Shown: piece by piece, positions 1 through 7,570 of the stretch
Layout: each line of letters opens with the position of its first letter
How positions within the stretch are numbered: the first letter of the stretch is position 1
Origin: JAFLUQ01 sp964551215
GTDB taxonomy: Bacteria; Bacillota; Clostridia; UMGS1883
Direction: 5' to 3'
Assembly (NCBI GenBank): GCA_964551215.1
Contig: CAZKBV010000022.1
Coordinates: 1 to 24,970, forward strand
DNA: 24,970 nt
Program-made: the position numbers and the translations under genes
The notes under the pieces: model-generated
Seen by the model: only the letters and a program-made list of their open reading frames with translations
What the model was told of the DNA's origin: nothing
The model's database searches: none

Positions 1-38
1 GCGCATCGCGCGGTACCGACGCTGCCCCAAAGACCTCT

Positions 39-123
39 ACGTAAGGCTGATGTAATATTATACTTCAAATGCCTCAAATATCTCATATTTGCGGTAAATC
101 TATACATCAGCTTTTATCTACGT
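39..123 (-). repeat. Inverted repeat at the 5' end of a leftward transcript
   Basis: Nine-base perfect arms (GCTGATGTA at 46-54, TACATCAGC at 103-111) are extended by an ACGT/ACGT pairing at 39-42 and 120-123, with a few unpaired bases between. In the minus-strand RNA this would close a loop of about 48 AT-rich bases within the first 85 nucleotides after the predicted start. It could be a 5' stabilising stem or the first helix of a leader regulator. No known riboswitch consensus was recognised. Confidence 0.45.
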
Positions 124-125
124 TA

Positions 126-154
126 ATTATATCGCCAAAAAACGTATTTGTCAA
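126..154 (-). promoter_or_regulatory. Consensus sigma-A promoter pointing off the left edge
   Basis: On the minus strand a perfect TTGACA (149-154) is followed after exactly 17 bases by a perfect TATAAT (126-131). Transcription would start near position 119 and run leftwards out of the window. The first part of the transcript is the 39-123 inverted repeat, so its 5' end would be structured. The gene it serves is not in the window. A 35-codon open frame starting at the ATG at 105-107 stays open to the edge but has no visible ribosome binding site. Confidence 0.75.
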
Positions 155-413
155 TACATAATTTTAAAGTTTTCGGTGATTGCCTGTGCATTTGTTGACT
201 GCCTTATGCCCTTTCTTTGGAGCAAAGTGTTACACAACCGTTATACCATCTTGGAGGTTTTGTACAGACTTTACACAAAATTTGGGTCTGCTCTTAATTC
301 CTCCATGTATATAATTCCTAACCGGGCGATGTGAACAGCGTCAATTTTATCTCTCTTTTCCTCTTCAAGTCCGAGCCTTACGAATTGAATCTCGCAGCAC
401 GGAATTATCCCGA
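155..413. other. Intergenic stretch without a confident gene
   Basis: No well-supported gene is visible. On the minus strand, in a frame shifted from the preceding gene's stop, about 48 codons (413 down to 270) read as protein-like sequence containing EEEKRDKIDAVHIARLG and ending at a TAA. It has no start or ribosome binding site of its own and may be a decayed gene end. At about 263-280 there is a TTTTGT/ACAAAA inverted pair next to TTTACACAAA, which loosely recalls IS256-type ends but has no matching partner in the window. Confidence 0.4.
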
Positions 414-995
414 CTATTTTCCATAGCGTTCCTTGAGCAGCTCCTCCAGCCTTTCCGCGGGTAAGAAATAGTCGGTTTTCCCATTTACTTTCTCTGTCGC
501 GAGGTAATCCGTGTTTATAAAGCGATTCAGTTTCCTTGTCTGAAGAATTCCTTTTTCAATGTATTCGTAAAGCCGATAGCCGTCGTCCAGATAATTTGTC
601 TGAAATTGGTTGAGCTTGGTTATTATACTGCGGTTGGTCAGCTTTGAAAAGCACACAACGGGGTGTTCCTTAAAGAACTTTTCCAGAAGCTTGGTCATTT
701 TTTTATTTTCGGAGTATATGTCCAACATATATTGTGCGATCGTATTTCCGACGCTCTCCAAATCATCCGCTTTGATATCAACCAGAACAATCGTAAACTT
801 GCTGGCGAAGTTGCACACCTGAATACACTTGCGCCGGTCAAAATAGAACAGCTTCGCGCCCCACTCAAGAAGGCAGTCGCCATGTTCCTTTTCATAAACC
901 GCCTGCACCAAGGAGCGAACTAAGGGATTTGTAAATTCATCCGGCATCTTCAATTTGTAGGTATCAATTGTCTTTTTTGTGGCATAAATAATCAT
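414..995 (-). CDS. DUF6933 domain-containing protein
   Basis: This 193-residue soluble protein has no signal peptide or membrane segment. The N-terminus MIIYATKKT, the early LVRSLVQAVYEKEHGD stretch, the central FYFDRRKCIQVCNF block and the C-terminal helical tail match what I recall of DUF6933, a family of unknown function common in Firmicutes. That assignment is from memory of the family. The start ATG at 993-995 gives the family-like N-terminus but has only a weak upstream GGA. It lies 48 bases downstream of the GGDEF gene on the same strand, so the two may share a transcript. It could relate to nucleotide signalling by context only; nothing in its sequence shows catalysis. Confidence 0.75.
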   Translation of the reverse strand: MIIYATKKTIDTYKLKMPDEFTNPLVRSLVQAVYEKEHGDCLLEWGAKLFYFDRRKCIQVCNFASKFTIVLVDIKADDLESVGNTIAQYMLDIYSENKKMTKLLEKFFKEHPVVCFSKLTNRSIITKLNQFQTNYLDDGYRLYEYIEKGILQTRKLNRFINTDYLATEKVNGKTDYFLPAERLEELLKERYGK

Positions 996-1027
996 AATAA
1001 CATCCGTTTTTCAGCGGGAAAGCCCTT

Positions 1028-1043
1028 CCGCGCCATAGCGCGG
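1028..1043 (-). other. Hairpin directly after the GGDEF gene stop codon
   Basis: On the minus strand CCGCGC-TATG-GCGCGG forms a perfect 6-bp GC stem with a 4-base loop. It begins on the base after the TGA stop of the diguanylate cyclase gene. There is no U-tract, so it is not a standard intrinsic terminator. It may protect the 3' end or reduce read-through into the DUF6933 gene. Confidence 0.4.
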
Positions 1044-2204
1044 TCAGGCTCGCTTATTCCTTTCAGCCGCCATATTATTGTGGTACAATTCCTTATTTTC
1101 GTACATCTTCATATCCGCCTCTTTTATCAAGCCGCTAAGCTCAGCCTTTGAGCCAAAGGCCGTGCCGACAGACATATGACAAAACTGATCGTTCCCATTC
1201 TTTTGTTCCCGGTTATTTATCTCACCAATGGCTTCTTCCCAATCACAAAGCATATTTTCGATTACATTGGGATCGTTGGTATCCACAAGCACAACAAACT
1301 CGTCTCCGCCTATTCTGAAGCCCCAGCTGTTACAGTCGAGAATCTGCTTAACGCTTTCCGCGCAGTGCTTCAAAAGCAAGTCTCCGCTTTCATGCCCCTT
1401 CGTATCGTTGGCTTCTTTGAGTCCGTCCACATCAAAAAATATTACGCCTATACAGCCTTCCGAATGTTCCCGTTCCAAAAGCCCCTTATAAACATTTTGG
1501 TTATATAAGCCGGTCAAGAAATCCAGCCTGCTCATTTCAAGGATTTTTATCTGGTTTCTGACATTTTCCGCGCCCTTTTTCGTCATAGCCATAGTCAACC
1601 TGCTAAACATTATGACGCACATGAGCCACGGGAATGAAATATACAGCGATATTCCTATTACAGAGGAGGAGGTGCTGATGCTGTCCAAAAAAGCAATTTT
1701 CGCGTTGGCCCCCGCGGACCACGACAGCAAAAGCTCCATAAAGCTGCTGTCCCAAAGGCCGACGATACATCCAAGGGGCAACGTAACCGACGCGGCAATT
1801 CCGGAGCCGACTATCGCGAAATTTGAAAATTTGGAAGAATTGTATTGCGGCGCCAGAAGCATCGGCAGCACGCAAACCGGAGCCACGAATATAAAAAGCG
1901 AAAGCTCAAGCACGAATACCATAACGCATACGCAGGTTAAAATCGCATATTTGCACCACCACTTTGATACTGTCCTTTTGTTGGCCGCCAATATTTGAGG
2001 TATAAAAGCGCATATAAGCGCGGCGCCGCAGCAAAGGCGCATAAGCTGCTTATCTACATAGAAAATTCCTACTTCATCCAGCAACAGACTGAGCACAAGA
2101 GCAATCATTGCCACCTGCAGGGTTCTCGCCGTGTATATGTTGGGTTTTACCTCATTTTCCTGTATTTGTAGTTTTATGCTGTCCTCAAATTCATACATTG
2201 ACAT
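1044..2204 (-). CDS. Membrane-anchored GGDEF diguanylate cyclase
   Basis: Likely makes cyclic di-GMP from two GTP at the cytoplasmic membrane. Of 386 residues, roughly 28-206 contain about six hydrophobic segments forming a membrane sensor region of no recognised family. The C-terminal catalytic domain starts at DFLTGLYN (228-235), has the metal-binding FFDVDG (256-261) and the signature GGDEF (299-303), and ends near KEADMKMYENK. The RxxD inhibitory site normally found just before GGDEF is absent (CNSWGFRI there instead), so product feedback through that site is not expected. The first ATG has AGG only 2 bases away; the third codon (ATG at 2196-2198) has AGCAGG at 8 bases and may be the true start. 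A strong promoter lies upstream at 2237-2265. Confidence 0.9.
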   Translation of the reverse strand: MSMYEFEDSIKLQIQENEVKPNIYTARTLQVAMIALVLSLLLDEVGIFYVDKQLMRLCCGAALICAFIPQILAANKRTVSKWWCKYAILTCVCVMVFVLELSLFIFVAPVCVLPMLLAPQYNSSKFSNFAIVGSGIAASVTLPLGCIVGLWDSSFMELLLSWSAGANAKIAFLDSISTSSSVIGISLYISFPWLMCVIMFSRLTMAMTKKGAENVRNQIKILEMSRLDFLTGLYNQNVYKGLLEREHSEGCIGVIFFDVDGLKEANDTKGHESGDLLLKHCAESVKQILDCNSWGFRIGGDEFVVLVDTNDPNVIENMLCDWEEAIGEINNREQKNGNDQFCHMSVGTAFGSKAELSGLIKEADMKMYENKELYHNNMAAERNKRA

Positions 2205-2236
2205 AACCTGCTTTGTTTTACATATTTAACACAACC

Positions 2237-2265
2237 ATTATATAACACTCGGGCGAAAATTTCAA
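2237..2265 (-). promoter_or_regulatory. Sigma-A promoter of the diguanylate cyclase gene
   Basis: On the minus strand TTGAAA (2260-2265) and TATAAT (2237-2242) are separated by 17 bases. The predicted start is near 2230, giving a short leader of about 25-30 bases before the GGDEF gene. Confidence 0.7.
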
Positions 2266-2330
2266 TTGTTTTTTTTTACATATTCCGAAAATGTTTTTCT
2301 TGTTTTTTTGCGGTATTGCAACATTACAGC

Positions 2331-2363
2331 GTGTTTTTGTAACATAATATGTTGCAAAAACAC
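2331..2363. repeat. Long AT-rich palindrome between GH16 and GGDEF genes
   Basis: Sixteen-base arms GTGTTTTTGTAACATA (2331-2346) and TATGTTGCAAAAACAC (2348-2363) surround a single central A, with one mismatch that is a G-U pair in RNA. It lies about 66 bases upstream of the -35 box of the GGDEF promoter and just beyond the GH16 terminator-like hairpin. Its symmetry suggests an operator for a dimeric regulator, but an RNA hairpin is also possible. A further TGCAACATTA sits at about 2317-2326. Confidence 0.5.
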
Positions 2364-2398
2364 AATGATTTTCCAATAGGCCGCAGGCGCGAATCATT
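2364..2398 (-). terminator. Possible terminator of the GH16 gene
   Basis: On the minus strand AATGATT (2398-2392) and AATCATT (2370-2364) pair around a GC-rich 21-base loop, followed by GTGTTTTTG. The stem is AT-rich and the U-run is offset by three bases, so this is a weak candidate. It starts 6 bases after the GH16 stop. Confidence 0.35.
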
Positions 2399-2404
2399 CA
2401 AGAC

Positions 2405-5400
2405 TCAGTACATAAAGCTTCTGACCCACTGACATTCCATGCCCGTATCCCATACGGTTGTATCGTCGGGTTCTGTCTCCCAGCCGCCTATGCCGGTGTT
2501 GAGAATAAGCTGAACGCCCTTATTTTGTTCATCGAGATTGTCCGTATTGGTATTGGTGCAGTAAAGCTGACCGTCCACATAAAAGCGCATATAGTCATAG
2601 CCCCAGTCCAAGGTAAAATTGTGATAGCCCGTGCGCACATTTATGCCGCTGACGCTCTGCCATGCTCCGTAGCCTACTTCATTATCGTTGGAATCATAGC
2701 GGTGAATGGCTGTATACCATGTATTCACACCCTTATGAGACATATACTCGAATATATCCGTCTCCGGCGGCCAGCCGCTGGCGGCGTTAAGCCAGAAGGC
2801 GTTCCAGTAGCCTACGGGGCTTTCGGGCTGCTTAAACCGTCCCGAAACAAGGCTCTGACGCTTAAACACCTTTTTGCTGCTGATAACGCCTACACGCCCG
2901 GCCCATTTATACCAGTTCTTGCTGTATTTTCCATTGTAATTTATACCCGTATCACCATCCAAATTCGTAGGCCAGTCCGAGTCTGATATTTTGGTGGCTT
3001 TAAGCAGGAGCCGCCCGTCGGAAACCTCTATATTGCGGTAGTCGATGAGAGCCGTATAGTTGTAGCTGTCATTGGTTTGGTTCGCGCTTTTCCACGGGTA
3101 ATTGTTGTGCCACTGGGAATTGAGCCCTGTTCCCTTGAAGTTGTCGGAAACGTAGTTGCTTGTTTCCTTTCTGAGGTAGAAAAGGTCGTTGTAGGTCGCT
3201 CCCACGCTTGAAACGGCAATTTCGTAATCACTGGTATTTATATAGCATATTTTACGGCTCGTGTCCCAAACGGGAACATAGTTCACCGTAACGCCGGAAT
3301 AGCTGCCGGAATTTACCGCCGCCAGTTTAAAGAAGGTGGCCTGAGCCTTAAACTGAGCCGTATTTTCGTAGGGTAAAAGCTCCAGAACAAATTTGTGGTT
3401 TACATCGTCGGTTTCGTGCGCCGTAAGGAAATAGCCGGGGCGCTGAACGCTTTCAAGGGAAACTCCCTTTTTGTCCGCAAGGCCGGGACGCTCAGCAAAG
3501 CGTGTATCGTCGGGGTCAATGCCGGCAATGCTTCTGAGACTTCCGTCAACGTCGGTAAGGTACTTGCCCTTGCCCCACGCGCTTTCAAGACGGACAATGC
3601 CTTGAGCCGCGCTCATGGAAGAAATTTCCTCCACGCCGGTGTCGATAACCTGTATGTCGTCGATTATGCAGTCGGAGGAAGCCCCTCCTCCGGTATGGAA
3701 CAAAAGAGTGTCGGGGCGTTTATCCTCCCAGTCCTCCACTGTGGAGTCGCCGCCGTCGGAGGTTGAGAACGCGGCCGAAGCGGTCAGCTCCTTGCTGCCG
3801 TCGGTTGCGTATATTTCCATAGTTTTGGTAACCGGATTGACCGTAACGCTGAACTGCCATGTTTTGTCCGTCGCGAGACGGTTCCCGCTGCCTGTTCCGA
3901 GGAACGCGTTATAGCTGCCGCCGTTAAACAGCGCCGCTTCATAGCGGTTAAACTGCATACCGTCGTTCTGCTTGCTGTAACGAAGCTGCAAGGCCAGAGG
4001 ATGCTCGGTGTCCGTCTTGCCTCGGTTAAAGCCGTACCCTAAGGAAAAGCCGCTGTAGTTCACGTTTTTGTCTTTTCCCGCGTCAAAGTCCCGCATTTTC
4101 CATTTTACAATATACTTGTTGTTGTTATCCGGCAATGTGAGAGGAATCGCCGCCACAAGACCGTCGCTTGCGTTTGTGTCAGTAAGCTTAAGAACCTTGC
4201 TTCCGAAGGTGCCGCTTTGAGCAACGGTCGCTTTAAGCCCATCGGATATGCTTGCGCCGTTGGTGGTGCCGTCGTCGTTTATCAGCACAACGGCCTGCTC
4301 CACCCCTGCCGATTCTAAGGAATCCGCCGCTTCAAAGTTTTGGCTGAACACGATTTTTTCGGCGGATTGGCCTTCGATTTCATCCGCCGACAGGGTAAAG
4401 TCGTCCGCGTAAAGCTCGCATTTGCCCCCGGCTCCCGTATTTATGCATATATAATTTACCTTTGTGTTTTCCCACGTCTGATTGTTTACCCTTTCAATGT
4501 CCGTATAGTTATAGCCCACAGTGCGGGTTTCCTTGGTTTCTCCGTCGCACACCGTAATCTGCGCCCTTTTGCCTTCGGGCGACACCTCTATCTCAATATC
4601 CCACGGCCTTCCCCGCGTAAACTCCTTTTCAAAGCAGGAAAGAAGCTCTCCCTCGTTAAACTGAACGGATTTCAGACTTCTGATTTTAACTCCGCCGTCA
4701 GCTCCGTTTTCAAATCTGAGCTGGATTGCCGCCGCCGGAGAAAGATCCGCCCCTCCGCTTACGGCATCGCTGAGCAGGCTTATTCCCGCCCAGTTTATGT
4801 TTTTCCCGTCGTCGGGAATGAAAAGCTTAAATTTTACGGTGTAATCCTTATTGTCGTCGGGAAGCGTCAGCTTACGGAAAACTCCCAAGGCTCCGGCTCC
4901 CGTCTCGGAGCTGCCGCTTCGGTCTACATCGTCCTTTATATAAAGAACGCCGTTATTGTCTCCCTGCCCCATAGCTTCGGGAGCGATGCCCCGCTTGGCG
5001 AAAAGTCCGCTTCCCATAGAGGGGGTGTAGTCAGTATAGGTTTCCTCGTTTAAAGCGTAGGCAAACCAGCCGTTATCAGTATCCGCCGAGTTCACGTTAA
5101 AGCCGGCGTAAAAGCTGTCGTTCATAAATCTGCGGCGAACCTCGGCGCAGGGCGCTCCGTAAAGAGAAAGACTGTTTACTCTTATCCAGCCGGAGTTGTT
5201 TCCGTTATAGCCGAAAACCTTCACCCTGACATATTTGGCGCTTTGAGAAAGAGCCACGCTCATGGGAAGGTCGCTTGTCTCATCTGAATTAAGCGTCTCC
5301 GTCATGGGAGTGTAAAGCTCGCCGTCCAAGCTGCCCTCAACCTGAAAGCTGTAGCTTCTTTTGCCGTCGGCGGAATGAAAGCCGATTTTCAGCTCAGACA

Positions 5401-5992
5401 AATCATAAACCCGGCTTAGGATAATATTTATCAAAAGAGGGGAATCCTCCTTCGCCTCGCCCGCCAAATATGTTGAGGTGTTTTCGTCCAGAGCCTGAGC
5501 TATTCCGTGCTGATCCTGACGGTCGGAAGCCCACACGTTTTCCTCGGTAAGAGGTATCTCCGCCGCTTCGGGAACAAAGTATCGGGAATCTATGCTTTGC
5601 GCGAGGGGACGCATATTTTCGGTATTGTCCCAGAAAAACGCCCGTATATGCTCCATCCCTTCTATATATTCCGTAGCTACGGTTTTGGTAAATCTTTCGC
5701 CCTTAGGTACGGTAACGGGGAATCGGCTTACGTTGTAGGTTTGATTTGTGGCGTCGTCGCAGGAAGCGAGAATGATTTCACCGTTATATTCCTCCCCGTT
5801 GGTATTATCGGCGGTAAGAGTCACCTCGTAGCTTTGAAAATCGCTGAAGTTTTCCCCGGAAAGCACGGCGTACGGCTCCGCATCGGAAATTTCCTGAGCC
5901 AAGGCCGTTTCTTCTTCGCCTTCGGACAAAGCCGGAAGGCCGCTCATAAGCATTATTCCGGCGGTAAACAGAGCCGACAGTTTCTTTTTCAT
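2405..5992 (-). CDS. Secreted multidomain glycoside hydrolase family 16
   Basis: A 1195-residue exported enzyme expected to hydrolyse beta-linked polysaccharide (GH16 acts on beta-1,3/1,4-glucans, galactans and similar). Order: signal peptide 1-24; Ig-like region about 36-140; F5/8 type C (discoidin, CBM32-like) domain about 145-280; two related concanavalin-like modules about 288-536 and 548-785, which share LTLPDDNKDYTVKFK (376 on) and LTLPDNNNKYIVKWK (618 on); an AbfB-like beta-trefoil about 795-945 (GVSLESVQRPGYFL); and the catalytic domain about 948-1195. The catalytic motif E-T-D-I-F-E puts nucleophile E1077, D1079 and acid/base E1082 in place. There is no sortase signal, S-layer homology or dockerin module, so it is probably released. 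The start has GAGGTGAG at 6 bases. The exact substrate cannot be told from sequence alone. Confidence 0.92.
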   Translation of the reverse strand: MKKKLSALFTAGIMLMSGLPALSEGEEETALAQEISDAEPYAVLSGENFSDFQSYEVTLTADNTNGEEYNGEIILASCDDATNQTYNVSRFPVTVPKGERFTKTVATEYIEGMEHIRAFFWDNTENMRPLAQSIDSRYFVPEAAEIPLTEENVWASDRQDQHGIAQALDENTSTYLAGEAKEDSPLLINIILSRVYDLSELKIGFHSADGKRSYSFQVEGSLDGELYTPMTETLNSDETSDLPMSVALSQSAKYVRVKVFGYNGNNSGWIRVNSLSLYGAPCAEVRRRFMNDSFYAGFNVNSADTDNGWFAYALNEETYTDYTPSMGSGLFAKRGIAPEAMGQGDNNGVLYIKDDVDRSGSSETGAGALGVFRKLTLPDDNKDYTVKFKLFIPDDGKNINWAGISLLSDAVSGGADLSPAAAIQLRFENGADGGVKIRSLKSVQFNEGELLSCFEKEFTRGRPWDIEIEVSPEGKRAQITVCDGETKETRTVGYNYTDIERVNNQTWENTKVNYICINTGAGGKCELYADDFTLSADEIEGQSAEKIVFSQNFEAADSLESAGVEQAVVLINDDGTTNGASISDGLKATVAQSGTFGSKVLKLTDTNASDGLVAAIPLTLPDNNNKYIVKWKMRDFDAGKDKNVNYSGFSLGYGFNRGKTDTEHPLALQLRYSKQNDGMQFNRYEAALFNGGSYNAFLGTGSGNRLATDKTWQFSVTVNPVTKTMEIYATDGSKELTASAAFSTSDGGDSTVEDWEDKRPDTLLFHTGGGASSDCIIDDIQVIDTGVEEISSMSAAQGIVRLESAWGKGKYLTDVDGSLRSIAGIDPDDTRFAERPGLADKKGVSLESVQRPGYFLTAHETDDVNHKFVLELLPYENTAQFKAQATFFKLAAVNSGSYSGVTVNYVPVWDTSRKICYINTSDYEIAVSSVGATYNDLFYLRKETSNYVSDNFKGTGLNSQWHNNYPWKSANQTNDSYNYTALIDYRNIEVSDGRLLLKATKISDSDWPTNLDGDTGINYNGKYSKNWYKWAGRVGVISSKKVFKRQSLVSGRFKQPESPVGYWNAFWLNAASGWPPETDIFEYMSHKGVNTWYTAIHRYDSNDNEVGYGAWQSVSGINVRTGYHNFTLDWGYDYMRFYVDGQLYCTNTNTDNLDEQNKGVQLILNTGIGGWETEPDDTTVWDTGMECQWVRSFMY

Positions 5993-6026
5993 ATCTTTCT
6001 CACCTCAAAAATAAATATCTGATATT

Positions 6027-6055
6027 ATCATATCATAAATTCAGCGGTTTTGCAA
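6027..6055 (-). promoter_or_regulatory. Probable sigma-A promoter of the GH16 gene
   Basis: On the minus strand TTGCAA (6050-6055) and TATGAT (6027-6032) are 17 bases apart. A second overlapping TATGAT/GATAAT run follows. The -35 is only a 4/6 match, so the promoter may need an activator. It is back to back with the promoter at 6067-6095. Confidence 0.5.
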
Positions 6056-6066
6056 ACATTTTCTTC

Positions 6067-6095
6067 TTGATTTGCCGCTTTTTTTAATATATAAT
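6067..6095 (+). promoter_or_regulatory. Sigma-A promoter of the RACo-like gene
   Basis: TTGATT (6067-6072) and a perfect TATAAT (6090-6095) are 17 bases apart, predicting a start near 6102 and a leader of about 60 bases before the ATG at 6164. Confidence 0.65.
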
Positions 6096-6120
6096 AGAAA
6101 TTGAGTATATAACCTACGCG

Positions 6121-6137
6121 TCGGAGCGTTGCTTCGA
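6121..6137 (+). other. Small hairpin in the leader of the RACo-like gene
   Basis: TCGGAGC-GTT-GCTTCGA forms a 7-bp stem (one G-U) with a 3-base loop, followed by TTTAAAA. It sits inside the predicted 5' leader and could act as a weak attenuator or stabiliser. The short U-run makes termination uncertain. Confidence 0.3.
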
Positions 6138-6163
6138 TTTAAAATAGGCACGAGGTGGAAAAA

Positions 6164-7501
6164 ATGCGGATAAAAGTGACTGATGGAAAAACCTCAAAAG
6201 AATACGCCTTTCGGGAGGGAATCTCCGCCGCCGAGGCCATAGCTGCAATGGGCTTCGATTTTCCCATGCCCTGCGGAGGGAAAGGCCGCTGCGGAAAATG
6301 CCGTTGCGTTATAAACGGACGTGAAGCGTTGGCGTGTAAGACGCCCCTTTTTTCCGACGCCGTCATTGAAATTTCATCGGGCGGCGAATATATTCTCAAT
6401 GCCGATAAAAACGCGGAGGACGTCAGTGGCGTTGCCATTGACATAGGCACCACCGCCATTGCGGCGGCGGCCTTCGAGGACGGCGCTGCGGTAAAGACCG
6501 CCGGATGGCGCAATCCTCAGTGCGCGTGGGGAGCGGACGTAATCAGCCGCATCGGGCGCAAAGACACCTCCCCTCTGACAAAGGCTGTGCAAAGCAAAAT
6601 AAGGGAAATACGCCTTGTTCTTGGGAAAGACCTCCCCACGGTAATTACCGGAAACACCGCCATGCTGTCTCTTCTGACGGGGCTTAACACGGAAAAAATG
6701 GGGGTTTACCCCTTTGAGGCTCCCTCTAAATTCGACTGTGAATTTGAGGGGGCATATCTTCCCCCCTGCGCCGGAGCCTTTATCGGCGCGGACGCTTTAT
6801 GCTCGCTGTTAAGAAGCGGCGGCGCGGAAAAGGACGAGGTTTCTCTCATGCTGGATCTCGGCACTAACGGGGAGGTTGCCCTTGTCCGTCACGGGGAAAT
6901 AACCTTCACCTCCGCCGCCGCGGGTCCCGCGCTTGAAGGGGAGGGCATAAGCTGCGGAATGTCCGCCTCGGAGGGGGCTGTATATCGTATCAAAGACGGC
7001 GTTGCCGAAACCGTGGGGAACGCTCCCCCAAAAGGCATATGCGCCAGCGGACTTATCGACGCGGCGGCATTTATGCTGAAAAGCGGCTTTATGGACGGCT
7101 CCGGTCATATAGAAAGACCGTATGAGGTCTGCCCCGCTGTAGCCGTAACACAGTCGGATATACGCCGATTTCAGCTTTGCAAGGGAGCTTTGTCGGCGGC
7201 GGTGAAATACCTCTTAAGCATAAGCGGCACGGATATAGACAATGTTGACAGGATATATCTTTCCGGCGCTCTCGGAGAAAATATAAACGTGGAAAACGCC
7301 GTGCTTACCGGACTTTTGCCCAAAGCTCCGCCGGAAAAATTCTCCGCTATAGGCAACGGCGCCCTGTTGGGGGGTGCCATGCTTTTAAAAGAAAAAAACC
7401 GGGAAAAGCTGCGGCGGCTTGCGGCAAAGGCAAGAGTGGTGAATCCCGCCGGAGATTCCGGTTTTTCCGAGTTATATATATCCGAAATGAATTTTTATTG
7501 A
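6164..7501 (+). CDS. Short RACo-like [2Fe-2S]/ASKHA protein (DUF4445)
   Basis: Family members with this layout are ATP-dependent reductive activators of corrinoid proteins or close relatives of unknown target. With the upstream in-frame GTG as residue 1, a plant-type [2Fe-2S] domain spans about 5-70 with cysteines C40, C46, C49 and C61 (CGGKGRCGKC). The rest is an ASKHA-fold ATPase with phosphate-loop segments GVAIDIGTTAIA (about 92) and MLDLGTNGEVAL (about 230). The predicted protein is 445 residues, shorter than the roughly 600-residue RACo proteins, and appears to lack the linker/middle domain. ATG at 6164 is preferred to GTG at 6155 because GAGGTGG (6152-6158) is then a well-spaced ribosome binding site. 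No methyltransferase or corrinoid protein is nearby, so its target is unknown. Confidence 0.85.
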   Translation: MRIKVTDGKTSKEYAFREGISAAEAIAAMGFDFPMPCGGKGRCGKCRCVINGREALACKTPLFSDAVIEISSGGEYILNADKNAEDVSGVAIDIGTTAIAAAAFEDGAAVKTAGWRNPQCAWGADVISRIGRKDTSPLTKAVQSKIREIRLVLGKDLPTVITGNTAMLSLLTGLNTEKMGVYPFEAPSKFDCEFEGAYLPPCAGAFIGADALCSLLRSGGAEKDEVSLMLDLGTNGEVALVRHGEITFTSAAAGPALEGEGISCGMSASEGAVYRIKDGVAETVGNAPPKGICASGLIDAAAFMLKSGFMDGSGHIERPYEVCPAVAVTQSDIRRFQLCKGALSAAVKYLLSISGTDIDNVDRIYLSGALGENINVENAVLTGLLPKAPPEKFSAIGNGALLGGAMLLKEKNREKLRRLAAKARVVNPAGDSGFSELYISEMNFY

Positions 7502-7520
7502 TGGGGCCGAGAAAAGCCGA

Positions 7521-7570
7521 CCGATAAATTAAGTTTAAGGCTTCAATTAGGGCCTTAATGCTTTTATCGG
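7521..7570. terminator. Shared hairpin between convergent genes
   Basis: Outer arms CCGATAAA/TTTATCGG (7521-7528, 7563-7570) enclose an inner perfect stem TTAAGGC (7535-7541) / GCCTTAA (7552-7558) with a 10-base loop. The structure lies between the plus-strand RACo-like gene and the minus-strand oxidoreductase, and overlaps the latter's stop codon. It plausibly ends transcription from both sides, although the U-runs are short (TGCTTTT on the plus strand). Confidence 0.5.

Noticed and set aside
1..45. T-box-like GGTACCGCG on the minus strand at the left edge
   Set aside because: The upstream GGGTGG part of the T-box is replaced by GCGTC, and only about 100 bases separate it from the promoter, too few for a stem I and specifier loop.
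235..290. IS256-type terminal inverted repeat (TTGTGTAAAGTCTGTAC on the minus strand)
   Set aside because: No partner end, no transposase and no target duplication in the window; resemblance is short and from memory.
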